Source: UBA4744 sp963707435
GTDB taxonomy: Bacteria > Actinomycetota > Acidimicrobiia > Spongiisociales > UBA4744
Length of the DNA stretch: 64,000 nucleotides
Direction of reading: 5' to 3'
Assembly (NCBI GenBank): GCA_963707435.1
Contig: CAVPPF010000006.1
Location: 315,631 to 379,630, forward strand
Positions 43,647 through 53,147 of the stretch are shown one piece after another. The notes beneath the pieces were generated by a model that was given only the letters and a program-made list of their open reading frames with translations, did not search any database and was not told where the DNA came from. The position numbers were made by a program, and so were the translations under genes. The stretch's first letter is position 1; every line of letters starts with the position of its first letter.

Positions 43647-46600
43647 ATGTTGCGTCGGGGGCGTGTGTTTCGATTCCGTTGGGGTGCGGTGGTGCAAACC
43701 CTTCTCGCCGGTCTCCTCGTGATCCCGCTCGTGCCACTTCCGGCGGCGGCAGCCGTGACGATGGCAACCGGCGGTCCGTTCTCCTACACGGAACAGGATC
43801 CACCGCTCGTCATCGGGACGGGCACCTCCGTGTCCTCGGGTTTCTTCTACGACGGCCAATACCTCGAGTTTGAGATCTCCGGCGCTACCCCGGACGAGAA
43901 CCTCGCCCTCCAGACGGTCGGCACGCCGGCCACCGGAAACGGGGTTGTATCGGTAGTGGGCACCGCCGTCTACGTCGGGGATGGAACCGCGGCCGTTCCG
44001 ATCGGCTCAATCGATTCGGTGAGCGACGGGCAGGGCGGCACCAAGCTGCGGGTCAACTTCGGGTCCGACTTTCGCAACCCCGGCTTCGAAACCGGTGACA
44101 GCGGCCCATGGACGGAAGTCGAGCAGAGGGTCGAGCTGGGCGTGACGTCCATTGCCGGCTTTGTCGCCGCCGATACCGCTTCGTACCCGGGCAACTCGGG
44201 TGGCGACGGAGACGCTCCCGTCTCGGCAACGTATTCGGTGTCTGTCACCTCCGCCGACCCGCCCGGTCCCACGGAGGGAACGTACGCCCTTGGTTTGACG
44301 TCCAACATGACGACGCGATTCGGCTGCGATGTGGTGCACGGCCCGGCCGTCTACAGCGCGCCGTTCGACGCGGCGGCCGGCCAGACCCTCACGTTCGATT
44401 GGCGGGCCTTTGCGGGCAGCGATGCCTACGCCGTCTTCGGGTACCTGTTGAACACGTCCACCGGTGCACAGACCGAGGTGCTGGACGCGTACACCACCAA
44501 CGCCAACGGGACGACCAATTGGGCGACCGAGTCGGTCACCGTGCCGAGCACGGGAACGTACCGATTCGTGTTCGTGTCGGGTACCTACGACGCCACCTGC
44601 GGCCGGGCCGCCGGCGCCAGCCTGTACATCGACAATTTCCAGGTCGTCTCCTCCAACCTGGTCGACGACGCGATGGTTTCGTCGGTCGCCGAACTGCTGA
44701 CCTATGAGCACACCGGCGACGACCCGCCGGCGGCCCGGACGGTCACTGTGACGGCGCAGAGCATCACCGAAGGGTCCGCTGCCGGGACCATCACCGTGAA
44801 CATCACTCCGGTCAACGACCCACCGATCGGGTCACCGATCGGCGCAAGCTGGGAGAACACCCCGGCCGACGACACATTCGCCGACATCACCGGTACCGCC
44901 AGTTTCACCGATCCGGACGATGCTTCGCTCACCTTCGGCGTCACCGGGGGCACGTCGGGAGCGTTCAACGTCGGGGGCGTGGATTACGACTATGAACTCG
45001 TCGGGACGTATGGGACGCTCTACGTGGCTGAAGCAACCGGCGACTACCGGATCGTCGCCGACGACGCGGCCATCGAAGCCGTCTCCACACCCGTCGCCGA
45101 AACCTTTGCTATCACCGGTTTCGACGGGACGGACTCGGGAACGGCAACCCTCACCCTCGGGATTCTCCTGCCGCCGGCCCCCCGCAACGTCGTCGGCGTT
45201 CCCGGGAATGCACAGGTGACGGTGTCCTGGGACCCGCCGGCCGATCCCACCGGCGTTACCGGGTACATCGTGACCGGAGCACCGGGTGGGCAGACCTGTT
45301 CCACGGTGGGCGTTGGGAGCACGTCATGTGTCGTTGCCGGCCTGACCAACGGAACCCCGTACACGTTCACCGTCGTTCCAACTACGGCGGCAGGTCCGGG
45401 AACAACGTCGCTCCCCTCTGATCCGGTGATCCCGACCGGACCACCGGGACCTCCCCTCGCGGTGGCCGCGACCCCCGGCCCCGGACGGGTGCTGGTGTCG
45501 TGGGATCCGCCCGCCAACGATGGGGGAGCACCGATCACCGGGTATACGGTCTCGGCGTCGCCCGGGGGCGGCTCCTGCGTGACCGCCGGGGAGACCAGCT
45601 GCACCGTGCTGGGCCTGGCGATCGGGACGACCTATACCTTCACCGTGCATGCCGCCAATGCCAACGGAGATGGGCCTGAGTCCGCGCCCGTGGTGGTGAC
45701 CCTCAAGGATGTCACCACCACCGCTCTCGCCGCTTCCCCGAACGATGTCACCGAGGGCGACACCGTCACCCTCACCGCCACGGTGACGGGGAGTTCGCCG
45801 ACCGGCACGGTGGAGTTCTTCGACGGGACTACCAGTCTGGGCACCGGGTCGGTAGTCGGAGGGGTCGCAACGTTGACCACCACCACGCTCACTCCGGGAG
45901 TGCGCAACCTCACCGCCGAGTACAGCGGCGACAGTGTGAACTACGGGTCCACATCCTCATCGACTCCCGTCACCGTGAAGGCCGTAGCGTCTGTGGGCCT
46001 GGCGGTGTCGGCGAGTCCGGCGTTGTTGGGTGCTCCGTTGGTGGTGACGGCGTCGGTGTCGGGGAGTTCGCCGTCGGGGACGGTGGAGTTCTTTGATGGG
46101 GCGACGAGTTTGGGTTCGGTTTCGGTGGCCGGGGGTGTGGCGGCGTTGACGACTTCGAGTTTGGGTTTGGGGTCGCATACGTTGTCGGCGGTGTATTCGG
46201 GTGATGCGACGAATACGTCGGCGACGTCGGGTGATGTGTCGGTGTCGGTGTTGGCGGCGGCGTCGGTGGATCTGGCGGTGTCGGCGAGTCCGGCGTTGTT
46301 GGGTGCTCCGTTGGTGGTGACGGCGTCGGTGTCGGGGAGTTCGCCGTCGGGGACGGTGGAGTTCTTTGATGGGGCGACGAGTTTGGGGTCGGTTTCGGTG
46401 GCCGGGGGTGTGGCGGCGTTGACGACTTCGAGTTTGGGTTTGGGGTCGCATACGTTGTCGGCGGTGTATTCGGGTGATGCGACGAATACGTCGGCGACGT
46501 CGGGTGATGTGTCGGTGTCGGTGTTGGCGGCGGCGTCGGTGGATCTGGCGGTGTCGGCGAGTCCGGCGTTGTTGGGTGCTCCGTTGGTGGTGACGGCGTC

Positions 46601-47213
46601 GGTGTCGGGGAGTTCGCCGTCGGGGACGGTGGAGTTCTTTGATGGGGCGACGAGTTTGGGGTCGGTTTCGGTGGCCGGGGGTGTGGCGGCGTTGACGACG
46701 GACACGCTCGGGTCGGGTGAGCACGTCATCACCGCCGTTTACTCGGGGGATGCGGTGAACACAGGCGCGACAGCCGATATCGCCGTTTCGGTGAGCCCGC
46801 CTCCGTCGGTCGCATCGAATACGTCCAACCCGCTCCGAGGAGGAACGGTCACCATCACCGGATCCGACTTCGAACCGAATTCCCCCGTGGAGATCTGGTT
46901 GATGGGCGATCAACCGGTGTTGCTCGGGACCGCTACGGCCGACGCATCCGGAGCGTTCTCGTTGGCCGTAGCCCTCCCCGCCGAAGCGGACGGTCGGCTC
47001 GACATCGAGGTGAGAGGCACCGATGTGACGGGAGCCCCCGTCACGCGGGTGCTGGCCCTCAACGTCTCGGCCGGTCTGCCTGCTACCGGCACATTGCGGT
47101 TCTGGGCGATGCTGGTGGCGTCGTTCCTGCTGCTCATCGGGACCCTGGTTCTCCTGCAGTCGCGTCGAGACTGGGCACGCCCGGACCTGCCGGCCGGACC
47201 ACTGGCTCCCTAG
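43647..47213 (+). CDS. LPxTG-type surface protein with cadherin-like, Fn3 and Ig-like repeats
   Basis: 1188 residues. Signal peptide ('LLVIPLVPLPAAAA'), then a large N-terminal region with a jelly-roll-like domain ('FETGDSGPWTEV', 'SLYIDNFQVVS'), a cadherin-like segment around 'VNDPPIGSPIG', two fibronectin III domains from about residue 510 to 685 ('PRNVVGVPGNAQVTVSWDPP'), and four Ig-like domains of 91 residues starting near 690, 781, 872 and 963. The C-terminus has 'LPATG' at 1144, a 22-residue membrane segment and 'SRRDWAR', a sortase sorting signal. It should be wall-anchored and adhesive. No sortase gene is in the window. Confidence 0.88.
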   Translation: MLRRGRVFRFRWGAVVQTLLAGLLVIPLVPLPAAAAVTMATGGPFSYTEQDPPLVIGTGTSVSSGFFYDGQYLEFEISGATPDENLALQTVGTPATGNGVVSVVGTAVYVGDGTAAVPIGSIDSVSDGQGGTKLRVNFGSDFRNPGFETGDSGPWTEVEQRVELGVTSIAGFVAADTASYPGNSGGDGDAPVSATYSVSVTSADPPGPTEGTYALGLTSNMTTRFGCDVVHGPAVYSAPFDAAAGQTLTFDWRAFAGSDAYAVFGYLLNTSTGAQTEVLDAYTTNANGTTNWATESVTVPSTGTYRFVFVSGTYDATCGRAAGASLYIDNFQVVSSNLVDDAMVSSVAELLTYEHTGDDPPAARTVTVTAQSITEGSAAGTITVNITPVNDPPIGSPIGASWENTPADDTFADITGTASFTDPDDASLTFGVTGGTSGAFNVGGVDYDYELVGTYGTLYVAEATGDYRIVADDAAIEAVSTPVAETFAITGFDGTDSGTATLTLGILLPPAPRNVVGVPGNAQVTVSWDPPADPTGVTGYIVTGAPGGQTCSTVGVGSTSCVVAGLTNGTPYTFTVVPTTAAGPGTTSLPSDPVIPTGPPGPPLAVAATPGPGRVLVSWDPPANDGGAPITGYTVSASPGGGSCVTAGETSCTVLGLAIGTTYTFTVHAANANGDGPESAPVVVTLKDVTTTALAASPNDVTEGDTVTLTATVTGSSPTGTVEFFDGTTSLGTGSVVGGVATLTTTTLTPGVRNLTAEYSGDSVNYGSTSSSTPVTVKAVASVGLAVSASPALLGAPLVVTASVSGSSPSGTVEFFDGATSLGSVSVAGGVAALTTSSLGLGSHTLSAVYSGDATNTSATSGDVSVSVLAAASVDLAVSASPALLGAPLVVTASVSGSSPSGTVEFFDGATSLGSVSVAGGVAALTTSSLGLGSHTLSAVYSGDATNTSATSGDVSVSVLAAASVDLAVSASPALLGAPLVVTASVSGSSPSGTVEFFDGATSLGSVSVAGGVAALTTDTLGSGEHVITAVYSGDAVNTGATADIAVSVSPPPSVASNTSNPLRGGTVTITGSDFEPNSPVEIWLMGDQPVLLGTATADASGAFSLAVALPAEADGRLDIEVRGTDVTGAPVTRVLALNVSAGLPATGTLRFWAMLVASFLLLIGTLVLLQSRRDWARPDLPAGPLAP
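45988..46690 (+). repeat. Three tandem 273-bp repeats encoding Ig-like domains
   Basis: Units start at 45988, 46261 and 46534, each 273 bases (91 codons), nearly identical at DNA level; the third diverges after about 46690. An older, diverged unit lies at 45715-45987. The copies use GTG/TCG/GCG/TTG codons in place of the C-ending codons of neighbouring sequence. Confidence 0.92.
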
Positions 47214-47250
47214 CGCCGGGACCTGCCCACCTGGCGGACGTTGCCGTCCG

Positions 47251-47745
47251 TCACGGGGCCGTTTTGGCCAGCCCTTCGACGACGACCGCTCCTGCTGCGG
47301 TCAGGATCCCGGGTGGGGCGAGCACCTTGCGGTCCCGGCGGCCGCCCCCCAGGACGATGCGGTCCCGTTCCATGACCCGGTGATCCACCCACAGCGGCAG
47401 GTCGGTGGGAAGACCGAAGGGGGTGACACCGCCGATGGCCATGCCGGTCAGCCGTTCGGTGTCGGCGGCGTCGGCAAAGGATGCTTTGCGCACTCCCAGC
47501 CGCTTGTTGACCACTTTGTTGACGTCCAGCCGGGTGGTGGCGAGCACGACGCAGGCGGCGTACACCGGAGGCTGGGACTTCCCGATCACCAGGATGGTGT
47601 TGGCCGAGTCCTCCAGGGCGTACCCGTAGGCCGCGCAGAACTGTGCGGTATCGGCCAGCGCCGGGTCGCAGGGGATGATCTCGTAGTCGATCCCCAACGA
47701 CTCCAGAATCTCTACCAACGGATCGTCCACCGGGCATACCTTCAT
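47251..47745 (-). CDS. YbaK/EbsC-family aminoacyl-tRNA deacylase
   Basis: 164 residues. The fold landmarks 'TAQFCAAYGYALEDSANTIL', 'AACVVLATTRLDVNKVVNK' and 'GMAIGGVTPFGLP' match YbaK/ProX-type proteins, which hydrolyse mischarged tRNA in trans; the Lys in 'KVVNKRLG' region is the usual functional residue. ATG 47745 is taken as start because conserved sequence begins within 20 residues. It is convergent with the surface-protein gene and divergent from the monooxygenase gene. Confidence 0.88.
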   Translation of the reverse strand: MKVCPVDDPLVEILESLGIDYEIIPCDPALADTAQFCAAYGYALEDSANTILVIGKSQPPVYAACVVLATTRLDVNKVVNKRLGVRKASFADAADTERLTGMAIGGVTPFGLPTDLPLWVDHRVMERDRIVLGGGRRDRKVLAPPGILTAAGAVVVEGLAKTAP

Positions 47746-47857
47746 CTCGACGGCCGGCCCGATGGTAGACCGCAGACTCTCCGTCGAACCAGATCGGGCG
47801 GATCCAGGATCCCCAGCGGTTAGGTTGAGGTACAAGCCCGATCGGGAGGAGACGACC

Positions 47858-48778
47858 ATGACCGCGACGAGGCTGGAGCTGGGGCTCGTGCTCCCGATGT
47901 TCGAAAGCCCGCAGTCGGGCGAGAAGCCGCCGTGGGCCACCATCCGGGCTCTGGCCCAACGGGCGGAGGCGATCGGGTTCGACACCGTCTGGATTGCAGA
48001 CGAACTGTTGTGGCGGGTGTCGAGCTGGCCCGGCCCCCGCGGCTGGTGGGAGTGCATTTCGATAGCCGGAGCCGTGGCCGCGAGTACTTCGACGATTTCC
48101 GTCGGGACCTGGGTGGTTTCGGCGCTCCATCGCAACCCGGGACTCATTGTGAAGAGCGCCGAGACGCTCGACGAGATCAGCAACGGTCGATTCCTCTTCG
48201 GGTTCGGCGCCGGCCATGCCGGTGATCAGGGAGCTACGTTCGGCTATCCGGAGGACAAGACGGTCTCGAGGTACGCGGAAGCACTCGAGATCATCGTTCC
48301 GGCCCTGCGCGGAGAGACGGTGTCGTACGAAGGCGAGTATCACCGGGCACGTCGGCTGGAGATCCGTCCCCGCGGTCCGCGTCCGGGCCGGATTCCGCTG
48401 ATGTTGGGAGGTCACGGACCTCGCACCATGCGCCTGGCGGCCCGGTATGCCGACATCTGGAGCGGGTATGCCACCGAGAGCAGCCTGCCTGAATCGTTTG
48501 AACCGATGCTCGGGCAGTTCGAGGAAGCCTGTGCGGAGGTGGGAAGGGACCCGGCCACCGTGGGTCGCTCGATCGGTGTCTTCGTCGAGCCGACCGATGA
48601 GCACAGCGCCGAGGAGCTCGGGTTTGGAGTTCCCATCACCGGATCGCCTGCTGAGATCGCCGAAACCGTCGCCCGGTTTGGTGAGATGGGGGTGACCCGG
48701 GTCGAGTTGATCGTTTGGCCGGGCACCGAGGACAGCCTCGAAGCTGTTGAGCCGGCCGTCCGTCTTCTCGCTCAGTAG
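47858..48778 (+). CDS. LLM-class F420-dependent oxidoreductase
   Basis: 306 residues with a luciferase-like barrel. 'LGLVLPMFESPQ', 'QRAEAIGFDTVWIADE', 'ISVGTWVVSALHRNPGLI' and 'RFLFGFGAGHAGDQG' are characteristic of F420-dependent members. It is distinct from the family member at the start of the window. GGGAGGA lies 7 bases before ATG 47858. Substrate unknown; these enzymes reduce or oxidise diverse lipids and xenobiotics. Confidence 0.9.
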   Translation: MTATRLELGLVLPMFESPQSGEKPPWATIRALAQRAEAIGFDTVWIADELLWRVSSWPGPRGWWECISIAGAVAASTSTISVGTWVVSALHRNPGLIVKSAETLDEISNGRFLFGFGAGHAGDQGATFGYPEDKTVSRYAEALEIIVPALRGETVSYEGEYHRARRLEIRPRGPRPGRIPLMLGGHGPRTMRLAARYADIWSGYATESSLPESFEPMLGQFEEACAEVGRDPATVGRSIGVFVEPTDEHSAEELGFGVPITGSPAEIAETVARFGEMGVTRVELIVWPGTEDSLEAVEPAVRLLAQ

Positions 48779-48866
48779 GACGGCGCGACGGGTGGGTTCC
48801 GAAGATGGGTCTTTCGGCCCTGCTCGCTTGCATCCGGGAAGAAGATGATCCGCGTGAGAGGTGACG

Positions 48867-50054
48867 ATGCGCCGCTGGATAGTGGTGGGTGGGTGCCTGC
48901 TGCTGGCGGCCGCGTGTGTCACGACCGATACGTCGACTCCGACCGTTCCTACGACGACGTCCACGGCGGTGCCCGTCACGACGCCGGCTTCGGGGACCAC
49001 GACCACCGCGCCGGCGCCAACGAGCACCTTGCCGGTGGTCTCGATCACCCTTCCGTTTCCGACCGAGCCGCACTATGTCGTGGGCGGACCTGAAGGGGTG
49101 GTCCGTGTTGAAGCCGGCGGCGCCGACCTGGTTCTCCCGCTCCCCGATGTGATGTGGGCCGCCGACGACGGCATGGGCGGTCTGCTCTACTACCCGGTGC
49201 CGGGGGTGATCAAACACCTCGCCGCGGGCGCGGCTACGGCGGTGACGATCGCCACCGACGCAACCCCCAGATACCTGACGGTGGTCGACGGTTATCCCTG
49301 CTTGGCGATCAGCCAGATCCAACAGGGGGAGTGCCGGGATGCCGATGACCAGCACACCGTCCTGATCGATCTCGTCGACTTCGAACCGCACATCATGGTT
49401 CCTTGTGTCCCGCTCGAATCTGCAGGCATTCATCCCCGGTCGGTCGGTGGCACACTGGCGTTGTCGGTGGATGGGGGCGGGTGGCCGGATGAAGCTCCGC
49501 TCTGGTCCCGGCTGGTGTTCCGGGATGTTCACCTTCCGCCGTCGATCACCGGGTTGACCGGCTGGGACCAGGCAGCGTGGGATCTGTACGCGGGGCTGGA
49601 ACTGGACGTGGCAGGGAACCCGTGGCCCGAACCGTGCCGGTGGTGCGCGCTCGATGCCCGGCTATCGCCCGATGGATCCCGGTTGGCGCTGGTCGAGTTC
49701 GTGCCCGCTCCATCCGATCTGGACACGGCGGATTGGTCCGAGTTCGATGCGCTCGACATCGTCGAGCAGTGGCGCCGCTGGGAAGCGGTGCGCCGGACTG
49801 CAGATGTGCAGCTGTCGGTCGTGGAACCGGCAACCGGCCGGATCTTGTTCTCCGCCTCCCGGCCGGGTCCGGGCGGCCTCCTCGACTTCGACGGACGGTA
49901 CCTCGTGTACCAGTTCCAGGGGGAGGGGAACCACAGCCAGTTCCCGGACAACACCCACCTGATCGACACCGACACCGGGACGGAGATCCCTATCGAGTGG
50001 GGTGCGGCCGATCCCGGTTCTCAGGGCTTCATCTCGCTGAGCCTTCCCGGTTGA
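48867..50054 (+). CDS. Thr-rich-linker lipoprotein with beta-propeller-like domain
   Basis: 395 residues. Lipobox 'LLLAAAC', then about 45 residues of Thr/Pro linker, then a domain with repeated strands such as 'LSPDGSRLALVEF' and 'GGLLDFDGRYLVYQFQGEG' that look like blades of a WD40/TolB-type propeller. Four Cys ('CLAIS', 'CRD', 'PCRWC') may be disulfide-bonded outside the cell. Function unknown. ATG 48867 follows AGAGG. Confidence 0.75.
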   Translation: MRRWIVVGGCLLLAAACVTTDTSTPTVPTTTSTAVPVTTPASGTTTTAPAPTSTLPVVSITLPFPTEPHYVVGGPEGVVRVEAGGADLVLPLPDVMWAADDGMGGLLYYPVPGVIKHLAAGAATAVTIATDATPRYLTVVDGYPCLAISQIQQGECRDADDQHTVLIDLVDFEPHIMVPCVPLESAGIHPRSVGGTLALSVDGGGWPDEAPLWSRLVFRDVHLPPSITGLTGWDQAAWDLYAGLELDVAGNPWPEPCRWCALDARLSPDGSRLALVEFVPAPSDLDTADWSEFDALDIVEQWRRWEAVRRTADVQLSVVEPATGRILFSASRPGPGGLLDFDGRYLVYQFQGEGNHSQFPDNTHLIDTDTGTEIPIEWGAADPGSQGFISLSLPG

Positions 50055-50115
50055 TCGGGCCTTCCGCAGTCCGCGTTGGCCGGTCTCCCGGCCGTTGGCA
50101 GCGTGCCGGTGCCCT

Positions 50116-51192
50116 TCATTTCAGTGCTTCTTCGAGAGCGAGGATGGTGGCCCGGAGGGCGCCCCGGTCTCCGCTGCTCAACGGGGAGCCCGCTTCGAGG
50201 CGTTGCTGGAGTTTTCCCACCAGCGCCATCACCTGGGTTGAGTTGTGGTGGAGCGGCCCGGCATGCCGGCCCAGTTCGACCAGGGTGCTGAGGGTGGCGG
50301 TGTCGTCGACCGCTTCCGGCTCGAACGAGTACTTGTCGTCCCGGGCGGCCAGTTCTCTGATCAGTGCGGCCAGCGAGTCGGCCAGGGCCACCATCTTGGG
50401 GTAATCGAGTTTCTCGGCGGTGTCCTGGGGGGTGTGGTAGTGGCGGTCCCTGCCGATGTTGAAGAACAAGAAGGGGATCCCTACCCGCTGGAACGCGTAG
50501 TGGTCGGACATGGGCGGGATGACGTCCGCGTCGAGACGGCGCAGGAACAGGCCGGAGGCGTCCCGGCCGATCCGGTCGATGAGCGCTCCCAAACCGGGGC
50601 TCTTCTCCGCACCCATCACCAGGACCGTGTTCCGCACCTCGTCAGGCAGTTCGGGCGGTCCGAGGGGATGACCAACGAGGTCGAGGTTGACCATGACGTC
50701 GATGTGTTCGAGCGGCACGGTGGGATGGTCGACGAAGTAGATCGAGCCCATGTTCTCGGTCAGGAAGTGGAGCGGTTCCTCGGCATCGACGGACATGATC
50801 AGCACCGACCGGTCCATGCCGCCCTGCTCGACCAGTTGCCCGGCGACGTCCAACAGCACCGCAACGCCGGAGGCGTTGTCGTCGGCGCCCGGGAATACCT
50901 CACCGAAGTGGATGCCCAGGTGGTCGTAGTGGGCGTTGACCGCCACGTACCGGTCGGCGTGCGGTCCGGTGCCGGGAATGACGCCGAGCAGGTTGGCTCC
51001 GCCGATCTCGGGAATGGCTTGCTGATAGCCGTCAAGGCCGGCGGGGACGAGGCCCAGTTCGGTGAAGGCGGCCTCGACGTAGGCGCGTGCAAGCAGACCG
51101 CCCGGGGTGCCCGGGGCCCGGCCTTCCAGTTCGGGGGAAGCCAGGTATTCGACCCGGGACTGCATGACTTCGGCACGTTGCCGGTCGTTCAC
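50116..51192 (-). CDS. M28-family zinc metallopeptidase
   Basis: 358 residues. Metal ligands: His in 'VAVNAHYDHLG', Asp in 'PGADDNASGVAVLLDV', catalytic and metal Glu in 'SVDAEEPLHF', Asp in 'VNLDLVGHP' and His in 'GRDRHYHTPQDTAE'. No signal peptide is visible, so the enzyme seems cytoplasmic or non-classically exported, in contrast to most M28 aminopeptidases. GGAGACGAG precedes ATG 51192. Aminopeptidase activity is the family default. Confidence 0.88.
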   Translation of the reverse strand: MNDRQRAEVMQSRVEYLASPELEGRAPGTPGGLLARAYVEAAFTELGLVPAGLDGYQQAIPEIGGANLLGVIPGTGPHADRYVAVNAHYDHLGIHFGEVFPGADDNASGVAVLLDVAGQLVEQGGMDRSVLIMSVDAEEPLHFLTENMGSIYFVDHPTVPLEHIDVMVNLDLVGHPLGPPELPDEVRNTVLVMGAEKSPGLGALIDRIGRDASGLFLRRLDADVIPPMSDHYAFQRVGIPFLFFNIGRDRHYHTPQDTAEKLDYPKMVALADSLAALIRELAARDDKYSFEPEAVDDTATLSTLVELGRHAGPLHHNSTQVMALVGKLQQRLEAGSPLSSGDRGALRATILALEEALK

Positions 51193-51244
51193 GCTCGTCT
51201 CCTTTGCATCGGACAGAGAGGTATCGGCAGGGCCGTGCGGAACT

Positions 51245-51583
51245 TCACGACAGCCCGCAGTCCAGGCACATCAGACCGTCCGGGGCGTCATCCGGGTGGC
51301 CGGTGATATCCAACCAGTAGGGCAGGTAGCGGTGCCGGCCGAAACGACAGGCCGACCGCCGCCGCAACCCGGCCCGACCCGGGTACTGCCACCACAGCGA
51401 CACGTGCCGGGCCGGGCCACCGGGGAGTTCCCGGCAGGCCGGGGTGAAGGGCCGGTGGAGCAGGTCGTGGCAGTCGCCCATATCCCAACCGGCGGCCTCT
51501 ATGGCGCCTGTTGCAGCTTCCGCTACGGCGCCCGTTGGGGCGGCCGCCACGGCGGCGGTGACCTCATTCCTCCGGTCCTTCAT
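51245..51583 (-). CDS. Small Cys/His protein of unknown function
   Basis: 112 residues from ATG 51583, which follows GAGAGGAG at good spacing. The C-terminal half contains 'SACRFGRHRYLPYWLDITG' and 'MCLDCG', spaced like a short zinc ribbon (C...H...C-x2-C). The N-terminal half is Ala-rich and helical. I do not recognise the family. It lies between the peptidase and HNH genes on the same strand. Confidence 0.55.
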   Translation of the reverse strand: MKDRRNEVTAAVAAAPTGAVAEAATGAIEAAGWDMGDCHDLLHRPFTPACRELPGGPARHVSLWWQYPGRAGLRRRSACRFGRHRYLPYWLDITGHPDDAPDGLMCLDCGLS

Positions 51584-51740
51584 CCCCGCTCCTCTCATTG
51601 CCTCCCCTTGGTGCGAGGGGTGGTCGGTCCCGGACCCTGGCCCGGCCCCGGCCATCCCCTCGCATGCCCGTAGTCAAGGTACAAACCGGGTGTGACAGAT
51701 TCGCCTTCAACGCCAGTGACGGAGGGGTGGAGCTTGGTCG

Positions 51741-52976
51741 TCAGGGGGGTTTGCCGCTGGTGGTGTAGTGGTGGCCGAGCGGGCTGGTCCACAGGTAGTC
51801 GCCGTTTCGCAACGGCCGATAGGTCCATCCGCAGTGGTGCCGGTTGCCGTGGTCGTGACGGCAGAGAGGAGCGAGGTAGTTGCAGCGGGTTGGCCCCCCT
51901 TGCGACCAGGGGATGCGGTGGTCGAGGTCGCAGTCCCGGGCGGGCATCCGGCAGCCGGGAAACACGCAGGTCCGGTCTCGTAGTTCGACGGAGCGGCGTT
52001 GCCTGTTGGTGGGGCGCCTGCGGGTGGTGCCTTCGTGGATCGGCCGTCCGGTGTCGGGGTCGGTGACGGTCCATCGCCATTGGGATGCGTGTTGCTGGTC
52101 GGTGACCCGGCGGGCGATCTCGGCCACGATCGGGCCGTATCCGGCCAGCTCTCCGGCGTTCTCGGACAGTCCGATGAGAGTGGTCAGGTCGATGTGGAGA
52201 TCGACGGTTCCCCGTTCGTGGCCCCGGCCACTGTGGCGGCCTTCGAGGAGGTCCAGGAAGACGTCGGCGCGGAGCTGGTCGATGGTTCGCGTTTCATCAC
52301 GGGATTTGAGCTGCAGGGCGAGCCGGTTGATCCGGCGGCGGACGGCGACGGCCCGGTCGGCCGGGAGGTCGAATCCGCAGAGTTGGGCGGTCCCGTCGGG
52401 ATTGGCTTCGAGGACCACCCGCCGTTCCTCGACCGCAGTCTCATACCGCTTTCGAGCATCTTCGGGATCCACCGTCATGCATAGTTTGGCGATCCGGGCC
52501 CGGAGTTGACCGGTGGTCAAGAGGGGAGCGTCGTCGATGATCTGCCCGGCAACTTCCCGGGCCGTCCCGATCGACAGATGGGTGGTCCCCGAAGCGATCA
52601 CTCTGGACTTGGGAACATCGATATTGCCCTCAGCGAGAGCTTCCCAGATGCGCGGAAGGCGATGGGCCAGGTCGAGGGCGAGGTCCAGTTCGGCCTCAGC
52701 CGCCCTCCTGGTGAGCGATAGGCCGGCCCGGATCTCGGTGGCGGCCGCCTGATGGGCCAGTTCGTAGTCGTCGTCGAGCTCGTGCATGACATCGGAGATC
52801 GACGCCATGGCCTGATAGGCGTAGGCGGCGTAGTGCGACGCCATCTTTCGTGCTGCTTGGAGCACCACCACCCGGTCGTATCCCGACAGCTCTGAAACGT
52901 CGATCCGGGATAGGATCGTTGCCAGTCCCGGACCGGGCGGGGTTGTCTTCAGGGTCTCTTCCAGTGTATCGAACAT
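51741..52976 (-). CDS. DUF222 / HNH endonuclease domain protein (13E12 type)
   Basis: 411 residues. An N-terminal DUF222 helical domain is followed by a C-terminal HNH motif: 'CVFPGCRMPARDCDLDHRIP', 'GGPTRCNYLAPLCRHDHGN'. The Cys pair and D-H / H residues of the zinc-bound HNH site are intact. This family is multicopy and often repeated in actinobacterial genomes; its role is not settled. ATG 52976 is chosen over a longer reading that lacks conserved sequence. Confidence 0.88.
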   Translation of the reverse strand: MFDTLEETLKTTPPGPGLATILSRIDVSELSGYDRVVVLQAARKMASHYAAYAYQAMASISDVMHELDDDYELAHQAAATEIRAGLSLTRRAAEAELDLALDLAHRLPRIWEALAEGNIDVPKSRVIASGTTHLSIGTAREVAGQIIDDAPLLTTGQLRARIAKLCMTVDPEDARKRYETAVEERRVVLEANPDGTAQLCGFDLPADRAVAVRRRINRLALQLKSRDETRTIDQLRADVFLDLLEGRHSGRGHERGTVDLHIDLTTLIGLSENAGELAGYGPIVAEIARRVTDQQHASQWRWTVTDPDTGRPIHEGTTRRRPTNRQRRSVELRDRTCVFPGCRMPARDCDLDHRIPWSQGGPTRCNYLAPLCRHDHGNRHHCGWTYRPLRNGDYLWTSPLGHHYTTSGKPP

Positions 52977-53147
52977 TTGTTCGTATTGTAACGTCGAGCA
53001 ACGACAAAAAACAGAGTGCACTATCAGAAAATGAGAGGAAGCACGCGAGTTCTCGAGCTGTAAACCGGAAACAAAAAGAGCGCGAGCGCCGCTAGGGGCG
53101 GCCGGGCATGCGTAGGTTCGGAACGTATCCGAGAAGAAGGGTGAGTA

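Noticed and set aside
45988..46690. CRISPR-like array
   Set aside because: The repeats are 273 bases with no spacers and lie in frame in a surface-protein gene.
45941..46913. Minus-strand open frames across the Ig repeats
   Set aside because: They are antisense shadows of the repeat region; the periodic peptides follow from the DNA repeats.
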